DNA from: Pelecanus crispus
Taxonomy: Eukaryota > Chordata > Aves > Pelecaniformes > Pelecanidae
Length of the DNA: 64,000 nucleotides
Direction: 5' to 3'
NCBI RefSeq assembly: GCF_030463565.1
Contig: NC_134660.1
Location: 2,741,501 to 2,805,500 of the forward strand
The notes under the pieces are model-generated. The model ran no database searches and was not told the origin of the DNA. It saw only the letters and a list, made by a program, of their open reading frames with translations. Positions 1 to 15,000 of the stretch are shown here, piece after piece; position 1 is the stretch's first letter; every line of letters starts with the position of its first letter. The position numbers and the translations under genes were made by a program.

Positions 1-3000
1 TTCGCCATGAAAAAAACCCCATGGCAGAACGTAGGCTTCCCTTGGGGGGTTCTGGGCAAAAGGTCTCAGGACACCATTTGGAGGTGGGGAAGTCATCCAA
101 CTGCATCGGGAACAAGTGGGGTCCCCCCAGCTGCTGCTCTCCCTCGTGCTCGTCTGCGCGCCAGCACGGTGGGAGCCACCATTCGCTGCCACCAAATGCA
201 CCAGGAGAACTTCGCTGATTTGTCTCAGGATGAGGAAAATAAGCCTGTCCCCTCCATACCCTCTCTGCCAGCCAAAGCTCAATGTCTTGGTGCTTGGGGA
301 CATAAAAGCCAAGCACATTCCCCATGCCTGCGCTGCGCGGGAACGTGCCCGACCTCTCTGGGCAGCACCGGTGGGGACCACGGGATGTCCGGAGAGTCGG
401 AGCCAAAGGCTCACCGACAGGAATTGATCCTACAGCTCAGAGCTCCTTCCTCCGTACCCTGTGCAGGTCTGGTGTGTCATACAGACAAACAGCGGGCTAC
501 GCTTATTAACACATTTGTCCTTTCCTGCATCAGTCATGACTGACTGACTTATTTACTCGCCTATCTCGGATTGATTAACTATGGAGTCACAGGATTAAGG
601 AAGAGACACGTTGCTCTTGGGCAGCTGGTCCATAGCCCCCCCGCGGGTGAGGGCAGGAGCGCTGGGCTGGCGCGGTACGTCATGTCTGGTAAGCGGTGAC
701 TAATTGCAGCTCTGGGTGTTGAGAGCTGTTACGGAGGTGGCTCAAAACAGGCCGGCTTTGCCCTCCATGAATTATATAACCTGGAGAAGCCTCTCCTCTT
801 GCTGGAGAAAGAGACACCCAGAATAGCACAGGCTCACGAAGATTAGCGAATTAGAAGCAAAACATTGCTGCTGCCTGCGGCTGCTCACGGCGTACGGCAC
901 TCGGCGCGGTTATGGGTCATGAGTCACACCAGCCAACGCTCTCAAAAGACCTAGGAGATGTTTTTAAGGACTGCAGAAATGAATAAATACTTTGAACCCA
1001 TTAAGCTTCCTCCCAGCCCAGACCCCATTGTGTCTCCTGAGCCTCTGATAGATTTTATTTACAGGACTGGCAGCCCGGTCCATAAGAAAGGCCCAGGAGA
1101 AAGGACGTGTCCTGCACCACGACCTGTGCTGCAGAAAAGAAAGCACCTCTGGCAGGCAGCTGTTGTGCCTTTAGTTGCAAATTAGACAGGCACATGGCAT
1201 CTCTGAACTGTAACGAACCGATTAACGCCACAGCCGGGAAAGACACGCAGCCCCGGCTGGACCTCCAGGCATTCCGGGCTCTGCTCTGCAAGGCAGGTCT
1301 GTCCCAGCCCCGACAGGAGACGGACAGAGTCTGGAGGAGGTTATCCCTACGGAGGGCCAGCTGTGAAGGGATCTGTCAGGAAATGGGTGGGAAGAGCTGG
1401 ACCTCAGGGTAGCTGCTCCCCAGGCTCGGGGGGCAGGCGGGCGAGATGCATGGGCTGCACGTGGTGGGGACCCACCTGCGAGCCCGCGAACCCGTCCCAG
1501 CCCGCCGTGCCACCGCCAGCATCTGTGCGTTGCTTTTCCTCGGCATTTCTGGACCCAAACCCCAAGGCGCAGAGGATGCAGAAGTGGGCTGGGACCCGGG
1601 TTCCCCTTCCCCTCTGGCCAGCCGGGCTGGCCGTGCCTGGCTGCTGCCCGCAGAGCTCCCGTTGCCTCTGATCCCGGTCACAGCGCGGCTCTGCCGTGCG
1701 GTCAGCCGGATCACAGGTGAGCGGTCTGCCCACTTCTGCTCTCCTGCCTTGGAGCACGTATGTGCCATGATGCCGCAGGCACCGCCATGAGAAGTGCAAC
1801 ATGGTACAAGGCTTGGAGGGAGCGTTTGTTAAATATAAAAAGAAGAGTCATTCCAGGTCAAAAACACAAGCTAGATGGGAGTGAAAATTCGATTCTCCCC
1901 TGGGGAGAAGAACTGCCTGGCTCCAGTCAGCGTCCGCAAGACAAGGCTGGTTTTAATTTAAGTAGGTACAGAAATAACGTGCAGTATGCATGAACCAGGA
2001 CTGTCAGGGGATTCCAGGAGCATGCACGCAACAGCTTCCCTCCTCTCTTGTACTCCTGCCCTGAGTTTTTGATCTTTCTTGTCCCTGATGCTGCCAGAAT
2101 TAGCCTCCAAACCTCATTTCTCCTCCTTTCCCTTCTCTGGGTTAAGTGAGAGGTCTCGCGGGCTCCTCACAAGAATTTCGAGCCTCAGCTGCAGGCTCTT
2201 CTGCTCGGAGGAAGAAAGGAGGAGAAGGGCCCGGGCGAAGGAGATGAATCACAAGGTGGCTGTTCGCCACCAGCGGGGTGCAGCCATGAGAAAGACGAAC
2301 ACTGCCCACAGACACCACGACTTTCCAAGAGCAATCAGAAATCGCAGGGCCCTCATGCACAGCCCCAGCGAAGGCTGGGCAGTGCCCGGCTGTGCCCCTC
2401 GGGCAGGGAAGAGGGGCCGGGCTGGAATGCAAGGACCATAAGCGCAGGCAGGGAGCCGGAATTGCACAGCGAAGCCGACGGCACGTCTGTGCCATGCCGT
2501 GAGGTGCGATGCCCTTTGCTCCGGCGCCGGCAGCGGAGCGAGCTCTGCAACAGAAGCATCGCAGCCCTGGCAGAGGTAACCCCGGCGCTGCAGACGTGCC
2601 TTGCAGGGCTTGGCTGGCTGGCTCAGCCGAGGCCGGGAGGATTTACTGGCTCTACAGAAACACTGGGGGAAGGAGCACTGTTGTTGAAGCGAAGACAAGG
2701 CTAGCACAGGAAGAAATGGAAATAAGCTGGCCACGAACACATCTTGACTGGAAATTATGGAGTTTCTGCTTCTGGAAATGGACTGTGGAACAGAATTCCC
2801 CCTAAAGATGAAGGGGACAAGTCACAGATTTTGGATGCGGAAGGACACGCTTATGAGGGCTCTTGGTGAGGCAGCTGCCTGTTGCCCCAGGAGACCCGGC
2901 TCGCTGAGGCAGGAGTTGCAGTTCAGCCCAGTAACCCCAGTCCTCCCCTCCACCTCCAGCCCAGCCTGGCAGGCAGCCCCCGACACGAACAGGAGCCGGG

Positions 3001-6000
3001 CTCGGGGCGTCGGGACTAGGACCGGAGCCGGAGCACCCGCGCAGGGCTGCGGAGAGCCGAGGCGGGAGGTTGGGTGCTGCCTTCGGAGGGCTGCAGGGTG
3101 CCTCCTGGGCGGCGGCGGGAGAAGCGGGGTGCCCTTGGGCCAGGGCTGCGCCAGACACACCCCGGCTCTTAGATAACCGCCTGCACGCCCTTCCCAAACC
3201 CGCCAGACACAGCGCAGCCCAGCCAGGCTGCAACGGCCACATGTACCGAGCCCCACGGATCCTGCACGGAGCAAAGTCCCCCCCGTGCAGGGCCCCGTCC
3301 GGCTTCGTCGGCTGGAGCGCGGAGAGCTCGGTGCGGACCCCCCGCTCCACCTCTGCCTGCGGCGGTGCTGGCTTTCCCCCGGGCTTCAGCAGATCAGGCA
3401 GGGTACCGGCAATGCCGAAAACGCTGCCTCTCAGCTTCGCCTGGCAGCTGCGCACGCAGAGGCCTGGATGTCCCGGCACGGTTATTTGGAGCTAAGACAT
3501 ATGAGCCGGGACACGGGCTTGTTCCCTGTCTGCGCAGAGACCCCGAAACAGCAAAGCCAGCTGCCAAGTCTGGGTTGTTTTTCCTTGCAACGTGAGCCCT
3601 TGGGAGCCTCCCGATGACAAATCTGTTACACATCCCCTTCACCAGGAAGAGCAGAAGGAACTGCCGGGACACCCAGGACTTACTGAGCTCATTACACCCA
3701 GCTTAATCATTGCGAGGGCTGCGGGGCGATTTACCTAGATTAGCAGGGCGTGCTGATGAGGCTGAGGAAAAAAGTTGCCATGGTTATGCTGTGTTTTGCC
3801 TGCAGAGCAGAGGGAGCAGTGGTATCGCATAGCAAATATTAAAATACCTCCCGCTCCGGGGGGGTCCGGCACCTGGAGCACGAGGCAGCTGGTGCCTGAG
3901 GAGGGGCAGCCCTCCCAGCATCCAGGGGGAGAAAGGGTGACTGTCAGACAAAGCCGCCTCCCTCCTTGCTCAAACAAGAATAATTAGAAAGTTCAGTGGC
4001 AAAAAAGAAGCCTTTATGGAATCCCAGACAGCATTGCTAAACTCTCGATATTTGATCAGCCCCTGGAGCCCCGCGACGGGGCAGCATCTGCGTGCCCGCT
4101 GCCAAAGGAGGGCTGTTTGCTGGGGCAGTGAGAAGCACTCCGGCGCAACCCGTCAGGGTCCGGCCGCAGAAGCCATCCTCCCCCTGCGAACAGCCCCAAT
4201 GCGTGGCTTGTTTAGCAACATCTCAGACTTCTACAAGGCACTCCTGGGGTTTTGGATGAGGAGGGATTTTAGTAATGTCGAAATTGCTACTCAAATAACT
4301 CCCCCTCCCGCTGTCATGCTCCCTTTTCCTCTCCCAGGACGGCTCCTTCCCCTTTGGCAAGAGCGTCTCTGGGTATGGGACAAGCAGCAGAGCCCGGTGC
4401 CCCATTCCCAGGAGAGGTCCCAGCGCAGGCAGGAGAGTTTTCCCTCCAGCTCCTTGCAGGGGGAGCAGTGGACACGGAGAGCTCAGGGAGGGGGCAGCAA
4501 GGAGAGCATCTTTAGAAGAGGGTGTCTGTCCAAAAATGGACTAAATAAGCTAATCTGTGGAATGTTTGAGATGAGTTACAGGAATGCGAGACTTTCTATA
4601 CACACTAACAAGCTCCTCGGAGCACCAGCCTGGATTTTTCCCTTCTGAGACCACGGTCACATCTCACCTCCCTCCCCTTGTGGGACTGCATTAGACGGTA
4701 TTATTATGACGGAAGCTGCAGCAGAAGAGAAGCCGTTTCTCTGCATTTTGGAGGTGCCAAGGGAAGGGACAGGATGGGAGCTGCTGCACAGAGGGCTCTG
4801 CAGACCTTTAAGCATTTCAGAGGGATGCTGTACATCTGCACTCCCCCATGCGTGGTCCCTTGAGCGTGCAGCACTGCACCCCAGGGCTTGAAACCTTGTG
4901 AAGCAGCAGACCATGCTCCATGCTCTTCTCTTGGGTCCAAGGGACAAACAGCACAAGGTGGGACTAGATAGTCTTCCTCCCCTCCTCAGACCTCCATCTT
5001 CCTGCCAATACCTCTGCCTACACAGGCCGGGTGCCTGCAGTGCTACTGTCTGGACCCCTGGTTGCACAGCTTCCACGCGGTCATCCTGATGCTCTGCTCT
5101 CCTCTTACGCAGGGATGGATCCTCAGGACCTTGGTTTTGGTTTCACAGCATCTCCTGATACTGACCTGAGTCACGACGCTTTGACCTTGCTGACTGTCAG
5201 TGGCTTTAGAAAGCACAGTGGTACCAAATAACCTCCACTGACGCACAGCTAGCTGGTTTTCCTCCTGAGCCGTACACAAACCACTGCCTCCAGCTAGTCG
5301 CACTTCTTGCTACCACGTGGCATTTTTTCTTAGAACTCTAAACACTTCACCACACCGCAGCCTCCCGCTGTAAAGCAGGGTGCACACACACAGACACACG
5401 ATCACACCCTCATTTCCACAGGCTGAATGCACTTCAGGCAGAATGAATGAAGCACCTCACACCGCTTGTACAGATGCGCAGTCAGCAAACACCACTGGAA
5501 ATCTTAAAGAGGCTTCAAACTCTGGGTGATTAAGAAAGGTAATTGCTAATAAAATAAAACCCATAGACTACTGAGAAAAGTCCAAAACCTTAGTCTGAGT
5601 AATAAACGTAATCCCATGCAGTTTCTCACAGAACATCCAGCAGCCTTCCCCACCCAGGATAAACACCCCTTGGTCTCTCTGCCAGCCAGCAGCATTGTTC
5701 GGGCAGGAACAACCATGTCTTGGCTTATTTGAGATCTCTGCCGCAGATTTCTCCCAAGGCACAAGAATAATCACCAGCTAAATGCAAAGCAGCAGCAGAA
5801 GAAAGAGAAGTGATGGAGGAGAGGAACTGATACAGACTTCAAATAACATTACAATGGAGGAGTGAAGGAAAAAAAGGACTTGAAAGACGTGGAAAAGGCA
5901 GAGATGGCCCTTGAAATCAGCACTCAGCAGGTACCTGAGCTGCAGCTGCTTGTCCCCTCTCCGTCACACCGCTCTTGCTGCAACACCTCCAGCAGCACCT

Positions 6001-9000
6001 TGAGCTCATACAATCAGCACAAGGGTGAGTCTGTGCAAGGACTCAATCCCCTGGGAGCCTTGGATTTAACGGGAACCCAGTCCCTCCCACCTGGGCTGAG
6101 CTTTGCTCGCCGCCCCTCCGAGCACAGGGTGCAGCCCTGCTCAGGCCAGGTGTGATGCAAGAGGGAAGACCCAGACGCTGGGATACAACCCGGAGCAGTG
6201 CCGAGCTGGCAGGAGACCAGGGTGCCTCCAGAGCACACTGGCACGGGATGGCTGAAGGAAGGGAGCTACTCAGCCGAGCTGCTCAGGAGGACGACTTTCA
6301 GCTGGTGCAGAGCAAGGTAACTAACTCTGCTTGGAGCAGCTGAGGATTTGATGCTCCAGCTGCCAAGGGCCAGGACTGTGCTCTGGCCCTGCCATCCCAC
6401 ACGGCTCAGCAGGAGCCCAAAACCAGCCCTCAGCCACGGCACGGCCCCCTCGCAGCTCGTGGGGGGAGAACAGACAGGGACTGTGCTTCAGCCTCGCCCT
6501 CCAAACGTTGGCTGTAGGCTGCGAAAATAAATGAAGAGGGAACAAAAAGCACAGGACTCTGTCCTCTCCAGCTGGAGCATCGGCATTGTGCTCTCTGCTC
6601 CTCTCCAGAGGTATCTGTTGTTCCCTGGTGCAGAGGGCACCAATAGAGCTGTTCTTGGGAGGAGCAGTTTAAGAGGTTACAGCCTGGCCCTTTGTCACTG
6701 TCTGGGTGGCAAAGGTGCTGCATTAACGAGTAAAATTGGTGCAATTCGGTGCAAAGGGAAAGAAATGATCTCCCATCACGCCTGGCTAAAGGGTGGCTGT
6801 AGACTTCCAAGGCTGCTCTGGCCTGATCTAAAAAAAGACCCAGGTCTCCCCACACCCTCAGCACAATTATCTGACTGCTGTCAGGAAACAGATTAAAAAA
6901 TATATTTAAAAGCAACTGTGTCTCTAACTCATGTTTGCACAGTGTACAGCCCAGAGCAGCCAGGCCTGACTGCTGCATTAAGCATTCCCGCAATGGGAAT
7001 GGATGATAATAAATAATCCCCAAACATCTTTTTGGATTGCTGTACATTTTGGCTCAAGGGTTTCTTCCGGTTTCAGTGGGCACAGAGCCATGCAGCAACC
7101 TTTAAAATCATGTATCTGAAATACCCTTTTTCAAGGCAACTGCCTATTCTGCTGCCCATAAATGCTTTTGGCTTACCGCAACATTGCCACACTGCTAAGG
7201 GACGCTTTGAAATGTCCGATTTTATCACAAAATACACCATATAAACCCCTTTCCTTTAAATTCCTTGATCTCACTTTACAATCTTTCCAACGTTTTATTT
7301 ATTATCAGCGGTTGTTTTTTCCTTTCCTCACATCCCTGGGTAAACAGTGTTTCACGCTGCCAGCACAGCCCCCTTCCTTCTGTAACGGCTGCGAGATTGC
7401 AGTGGGGAGTGATCTCCCGGCAGCTTTCCTTTTTCCTGGCTGGTAAAATTTACTGTTGATGAGGTACTTAACAGACAGCATTTATAACCAGGAGGACATT
7501 CACTATCGCTATTACTGCACACACATCACCAGCGCAAGACTCCAGCTGGAGGGAGCAGCCGGGGAGTAATGTTGGGGAACCACGATCCGCGTTAGGTCCC
7601 TCGAGCTGAGCATCTCATCTCTCTCAGGATGCTCGGGCAGTTAGAGAGGACTGCGCCGTTTGCAGCAGCTACAGACAGTGCAGGAAGGGAAAGCGCCAGG
7701 GCCGTGGGGGGAAAGGAAGGGTTTTGGCAGTAGAAGAAGGCGCCTTTACGCTCTGGTCCCCTCATTTGCAGCTTGCACTCAGAGCACAGCCAGCTTTGAC
7801 GATGTTCGCCTATGGGGTTTGCAACCCTGGTAAGCTCAGCCCTTTGTCAGCAGGCTAAAAGGCGTTGTTCAGGGCTGAGCATCTCCTTTGGAGAAATGGC
7901 ACGCAGGCGGGCACATGCCGGAGCGACCCTGTGCTGGAGCGTCCCGTCCCACTGCCCCAGCTCCAGCACGCAGCTGGTTCACGCCTCATTTGAAGGAAGG
8001 CGCTGATCAGATCAAACGCGGCTGCAGCGCTGGGCTGGCGTCCACAAAAGGCGCTTCCATCGCACTGACACCTTCCGCTAACATTAACTTGCTCAGCAAT
8101 ACATAAATAAATGCAAAGCCGTTTGCTGCGTTTTAACACCCCGTCCCGTTTGCCCTAGGCTTGAAGAGGCCTCTCTGTCCCAGAGTGATGCAATTCTTCG
8201 TCAGTGGGTACTGGATTGTTACTGCTATTGGCACTTCCAAAGCCAAATTGAAATCCTGTGTTGCTTTTTTAATGTTGCTTTCAATCTGCAGCACAGACAT
8301 TCATGTCTCAGTGCTTTTCCATTTGCATTGTGTAAGGCACTCGGAGATGTCCTGGAGGGGCCAGTTGCTATAGAAAAAGGCTTGTTTGTTGCAGTACTGT
8401 CAAACTCCTCCCCGAATGCCGAAGCAAACACGAGCGCAGAGATATTGCAAGACCCCTCAGAAAAAAAACCACTGTTCTCCTTTGGCTTTGACTTTGCTGG
8501 TTTTGCAGTGAAGCCAAGACGTTCAGCGGCTCTTTCGCCAAGCCATTACATCTTCTTTGCGCTCTCTGTATGCGTGGAAGAATAACGGGAAAAAAATAAT
8601 GAGGTGGACGCAGGGCTGGTCAACACAGCAGGGTATTTTGCCCTGTCCTGATAGATCGCTAACCACCCCGTGTTGCACAGGTGTAAAACTCTGCTTGCAT
8701 TAGGGCTCTGTTATCCCAATGACAACCCAGGTTAAGCTGAATTTACTGAGGATGTTTTCTCTTTAAGCAGCAATGCCTGTGAGAACCACACGCCAGTCGA
8801 CTGTGCGGGTGTACTTAGACTGTAAGTGAAAAATCCCACCACGAACAAGCCTCTGCGTCAGCCTGGATTTTCCCACCCTGAAGGCCCCAAACATTATTAG
8901 CAAACAACATATCCCTAGACTCTGTAAATAGTTCTATAGTCGTGCAGGTGGGTAAGAGCATGGTAATGCAACTCCTCCAAGGTGGAATGGGATAGGTGGG

Positions 9001-12000
9001 TAGCAGCCAGTAAATGCCACTTTTTTGTCCCCAGGAGGGCAGAGGGAAATCAGGAGGAGTGGGAGACTGGCTGAGGGATTGCACGCTGGTCACAGCTGGT
9101 AGCTGGAGACGGACAGGGAGAACCGAAGCGGCCATAGGACTGGCTGGAGGAAACCCTTCCTCCCAGGCTGCCTGTAGCCCATCTTCGGATGGCTGCTGGC
9201 TCAGGGCACGATCACTGGCAAAACAGCCGTGCCAGTAACAGCAAGATGTGCAGGGGCTGTTTGCAGAATGGATCGACCTTCCCAAGAGAAGCAGGCTGCG
9301 AAAGTAAAGAATGAAAATTTATTTCAAGAACAAGAGAGGCAGACAGCCATATAGTCAGGATCATGTAGGTTTTGTAAATGCATGGTTACTTGTTTCTGGA
9401 ATTTGAGCAAAATAAACACACAGATATGAATGAGTTGATGCAGCATAAAAGAGTGTTTTCAGAGGAACAAACATTGGTTATGAATAAGGCTTGGGAGTGC
9501 TTCCCTGGAATGCACCTGTGCAAATGAGGAGAAAAGGTTAAAAAATCTCTCGTTTGTAACCTCCGCTTGGAACTGAAGATTTGTTTCTTGCATAACTGGA
9601 GGGAAGCCACGGAGTGCCTCGGGGGGCCGCAGGCCAGGGCAGGGGGGCGAGGTGGGGGAGGCCTTGGGCTGACATGTTCAGGTCACGCAGAAGGGCTGGA
9701 ACAAGGGACTGTCCTCAAGGTCCTTCTTCACCCTGGGAACGCCCCTCGGCAGCATCGGAGACAGAATCCTCTGCGACCACCTCTGCTGGTAGCTCCTCTG
9801 CCTCTTCTTAACTAAAATGGACCTGTCTGCGCAAAGCAGATTTCTCCGAGCATGGCCCTACCCAGGATGTGCTCGTAAAAACCCAAAGTATTAATTTGAC
9901 AGCTAAAAAAGAAGAAATAAAATTTGTGAGCTGGCCCAAGCAGCTGTTCTGCCCAGTTGTTCTTTGGGAATGCTCTGCCCTGTGTCCGGCGTTACATGCT
10001 GAGACTACCTCCCTCTCACCACCGGCTCCAGAAAACCTTGCAGAACTCTGACACGCGAGAAGTGAAGTGGCACCATGCCCAACACATCAGAAGTGACAAG
10101 GGAAGTTGACCAAGCAATGAATCTGGGCAGGAAGCAGACCGCTGCTATCTTCTTCCCTCCTCCTCCTCCTCACCCCTCCAGCCTTCCTCCCTTCTCTGGG
10201 GCCTTCACAAATGAAGAAAACATGATAAGCGCTGAAATACTTATCTGAAAAAGCCACAGAGGGCTATGACCTTCCTAGGATTGACGGCACAACTGTTACA
10301 GACAGAGCAAGCCCAGGCAGCTCCCCGGCAAACCTTTGAGGGATGCCTGACCTGCTTGGTACTTGACTGGACCTCGACCAGGCTGCCAAGTGGTGCGGAG
10401 CAGAGGAGAGGACCACGAGTACCCACCGAGGTCTGGAACTGGGTCCTGCTGCCACCTCCAAACACCCCTAGAGACCCCCCGAGCCCAGCCAGCCCCTTCT
10501 TTCGGCGTGGGAGCACATGGGCACAGCATCTAGCGCTGTTCGGCAGCACCGAGCCCGAAGTGTTCAACAACGTTCGCGACGGTGCGAGCTGCCCAGCGGA
10601 GGGGCCTCAAGGACAGAGCGATGCTGGGTACACGCTGGGGCAGGAGGCAGCCCTTCACACCTCCGCTAAATCCCGTTACTAGAGGGCTCGTTTTACCAGC
10701 CACGTGCATGCTGCAGAGACCTCACCGCTTCCGAAGCCTCTGCCAGGTGAGTCACCCTTTTTCTTGGAAAAACAAAACGCATTTACTCATAACAGTGACG
10801 AGGCCCTTTGGTTCCCCGAGGGAATGTTAATCAGCCTCCTCTTACTGAAAAAGGACCTTTTGTTTTCTAGACCTTAGAGTTAAGATTTTTGTAAACTGAA
10901 AGCGCAAGCCTCTGCAGAAGCCACGCCATGCCCAGGAGCATCGGTGAGAGTCAGAGACAGCCACGAGCCGGGCAAGGGAAAGGATCAGCTCCCTCTGTCC
11001 CGCACACGCAACCGCACGCTCCGCGGTGGGGGCTGGCCGGGGTGCCCCGAGGCGACAGATGTGTCTGTGCAGGATGGAATCGAAAAGCAACTGCTACAGC
11101 CCAGAGCGTGCCGGAGGCGCGGGTTGGGTTGCAGCAGAGCTCCCCGTATCTGTCTGTACATGCTGGGTGGTGTGAGGACTTCGGCAGCCAGCGAGGGGAA
11201 AACCACTGACGTCAACAAAATAGGATGAGGTCCTGCTGCTGCCCTGCACGGGTAAAGTTGAGGTGGCAGCACCGGGTGGCTCCTACAGCGTCCCTCAAGG
11301 AATTACCTTGCTTTGGAGGTGGAGCACTGAGAAAAAGCATTTTTTGGCCTGTGCTGTGTGACGCTGGTAGTCTACCATGTGCAAAGAAGCTATGGGCAAG
11401 CCCAAAAGAATCTAGAGCATCTAGAGACTCCCTGCCCCAAAGGACACTGAGGACGTTGTACAGATGTTGCTCAAAACATAACGGAGTCTCCCGAGCCACT
11501 GCCACCCAGGATGCACATCTTTGATTTCTCTGGCCTGTTTTCTCAGAGGCTGGGGATGTTAAAGCCAGCAAAAGAGCACAGGACAGCTCTTGGCAGCATG
11601 CATCCACAGCTTGTCTTTTGCTCTCAAAATTGCAAAGAGTTGGAGACTGGATTCTTCTTTTCTCAACAGCAACCCCTTTTCCTGAGGCAGCTTTTAACTG
11701 ACCATTTCCAGTAAGGAAACCTCGCATGGGGAATAAATGCCTCCATACTGCCGTGGTGTGTGATGCTGCAGGAGGGCAGGAGCAGGCAGCACATGTTGTG
11801 CCACGTGGTAGCACCCATCCGTCAGAAGCTGAGACGTCAGGGTCCAAAATTTTCCTTAGAAAGATGCTTCTAGGATCCACCCCGGATACAGCTGTGAACA
11901 ATCCCACATTGACGTGAGACGCTGAATGAATCACGGAGCCACCTGACTCTCCACCAGAGACATATTTTAGCCTGTGCCAAGCAACACCGTCACCTTGCAG

Positions 12001-15000
12001 CTAGTCATCACAGACTTGTGTTGGCCCTGGAGACCACCTCTGCCAGCAGAGTCCGAGGGGACCCTCAGCTGGGCTGTTTGAGGGGGTTCTGCAAGCTGGG
12101 GTTCCTAGGTACCTAGGATCTTCCCAGTGCCTGCGCCAGACACCTCACATTAACTCAACAAGGACAGCATGGTGCAAAGGCACGTGACCATGGGCTAACA
12201 GAAGACCTTCCAGTCCAGGTGTGGAACCGTACACCGTGTTTCCAGAGGAGCAGCGATGCTCCCTTGCTGCTACAGCTGAGTCTCTGGAGTCTGTTCCTCT
12301 GCCCACCAGTCCCCATGTGCTGCCTCAGGCTTTGCTCCCAGCCAGCCGGAGCCAGAGCATGGATGGACACCTCCAAGGAGCACGTTAGCAATGGTTCAGT
12401 AGGCACTTCCACAGTCCTTCTGTACATGATCAGCGACACAGGCCTGTGGAGATGCCGCCTGAAAAAAACCCCACACTCGGAGCCATTCCAGTAACTATCA
12501 GCGCTAAATCCCAGGGATTTTCAGAGGAGACTGTCCTGGTCACTCCCAGGCTGAGCTGCCTGGCAGCAGGACTCGCCCTGCCCCAGCAAGCCAGAAGCAG
12601 TTTCATCAGTAAAAACATCATTAAAAACAAAAGCGGGAGGTGCAGTGCTGGGTGAAGCCTGCAGAGCTTCTCAGCAAGCAGGGGCTCTCTTGGAGGAGAA
12701 ATCCTGAAGATGTTTGTGTTTATGTGTGCTTCTCCTCTGCAGGGCAAGATCCTGAGGAGTTTGTTTCCCCTTCAGCACAAAATCCCCAACTATCTAAAAG
12801 AAACTTATCTGTTTGAAAGCGAGTCACTTTGGGAGGGACCCCACAGAGCTCCTCTCACCCGTGCATCCCGACTGCTTGCAGAAGCTCCTTGGCATTTAGG
12901 CACTGGCCTGGATCATGGACTTCTCAAGGAGCAGCAGAAGCTGCCTTGGCACGTGGGGCACAGCGCTCTGCCCTCCGTCAGACCCGCGGATAACCACCAG
13001 CGAGCCACAGAGCCGGGCAGCGGAGAAGCTGCCGGCACAAGCCACTGGAGAAGCCAGAGCGTGGCCAGCTGTCAGGGATCCCCCACACGCGCGCGGGGAG
13101 AAATCCTGCGCTGGGTTTGGTTGGGCTCCGAGTCAACAGCTTGTGCGCCCTGGGTAGTTACACGCAAGATTTCGGGAAAGGCGATTAGTTGGGCTGTTCA
13201 TCCTGTAACTGCTGTAAAGAGATCCAGCGTGATGGCCCCTAAACCCAGATGGCAGCCGGGCCTACAGCACGGGCGCGCTGGGCGCAAAGCCCGCAGATGG
13301 TGCGCAGAGCCGAGGGGAAGGCGTCGCACCTGCCTATGTGCGCCTGTTTGCGCTCCAGTGACCTCTCAGCAGAAGCATTTCTGCACACGCTGACGGCACT
13401 GCAAGAGGAGGCACATTAACCTCTGAGCTAGAGCTGTTGACAGCTTTCAACTAAATAACCACGGAAAAGTTTTCTTCTCCAGGGTAAGAGATTTGCCTGA
13501 GGGTTTCATGGTGGGTGGAAGAAGAAAAGGAAATGAAATCCAGCTCTTCCCACTCTGCCTGACCACCGGACTATCCTTCCCGCCTCAGAGCTGCATTTTA
13601 AACTAAACCCACCAATTTTCCCTTTTCCCGGAATGAGAATCCTGCAACCCCAGGGCACGGAACCATGAAACAGCTTTTGTCTTGGAGCTGGCGTCTTTGT
13701 CATCAAGGTGAAGTCAATGAGAACAATTGCTTTCCACACTTGCTTTTCCTCTCCATAATCAGCACTGTTTGCTCATGCTGCAATACCCCAAGCCAGCACC
13801 TGATAGGGATTGGCAATTCAGGTAAATTGCACCCATATTTGTTCAACGGAAAAACCTGTAAATCCTACTGCAGCGGGGGTAGGGGGAGGATTCTGGGCAC
13901 AGCCAGCGACATTAATTACAGCTCTTATTGCTAATAGCAGGGGTGAGTAGGAGTGAAAGAAGGGACGGCACAGGAAGGGGAAAGGTAGAGCCAAAGTGTA
14001 TTTAGGGCCTCCGGATGTGTGCAGCAGCAAAGTCCTAGAGAAGAATAGGCTGATTAGTGTGGGTTTACTGGGGTAAAGTGGGCAAGGTTGGTGAGACAGG
14101 CGAGAATTATTCAGAGCTGGAGGGCTGCCAGGGGCTGTGAGTGGGACAGGGCTGTGCTGAGGGCGTGCAGCTACCTCTCTGTCCACCTTAATGGCTAAAG
14201 TCTGCTGAAATCGGCAGCAGCCTTGGAAGGGCTGAGGATCAAGCACTCTCCCAGCAGCTGTTCCCAGATCTCTCCTAGCAGAAGAGCCGGGATGTGCTCT
14301 CAGGATCAGTTTTCCACACCGAGTCACGCGCTGGCCAGGCGCAAAGCGCTCACGTGTTACCTGGAAAGTGGCATCTTCCCCTCAGACCCCTTGTAGCCTG
14401 GGCATGTGTCACTGCACCTGGGCTTCACGAGGTGCTTTAGTCGCCTTTGTCTGCAGCCCAGGGAAGCAGCCACACTGCCGGGGTGGGCTTCTGTGTGGCT
14501 CACATTCCAGGGGACCCAGGGACAATGAAACCATGGTTTGTCTGCTTGGAAGCATTGCAAAGGGCTGACTCACAGCTGCTGACACTTGTCACACTGAAAG
14601 CATTTTGATATTTGTGGAAGGCTGTTCGTGTCCACAGCGCGGGGTACAGCAGGGCCAAATGCTCGGCGTGCTTTCTCCATGCCTCAGTCCTGGCCCGCAA
14701 CGCCCTTGCCTGACTGCTGCCCAGGCCGCAGGGCTCCTGGACTGGGAAGGCTCCTGCACTGCTCTGCCCATGGTCCCCCGCCGGGCTCCAGGCTGGGCCA
14801 TTTCTCAGTGAGAGGCATCTCTCTGTCCTGGCCAAAGCCCTCGATACGAGTCCCATCCATTCCTGTCCCACGTGGTCCTGCAATACTTGTTTTTTCAGGC
14901 TTTGCCCTTGGCTCAGGGATGCAAAGGGCTCTCCGATTGGGATGGCCAGGTCATGGTAGTAATAACCCGATAGCACAGACGGCTCACGGCAGCAGAAACC

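Noticed and set aside
1404-1802. Short exon-like segment ending at ACAG|GTGAGC (about 1715)
   Set aside because: A single donor with a weak acceptor and no supporting neighbours is expected by chance at this length.
11212-11934. 240-codon minus-strand open frame
   Set aside because: Composition is random-looking, there is no recognisable domain and no linked splice sites; GC-rich DNA yields such frames by chance.
12710-13393. 227-codon plus-strand open frame preceded by a good acceptor-like site
   Set aside because: The acceptor-like tract is suggestive, but the peptide matches no family and no donor or partner exon could be placed.
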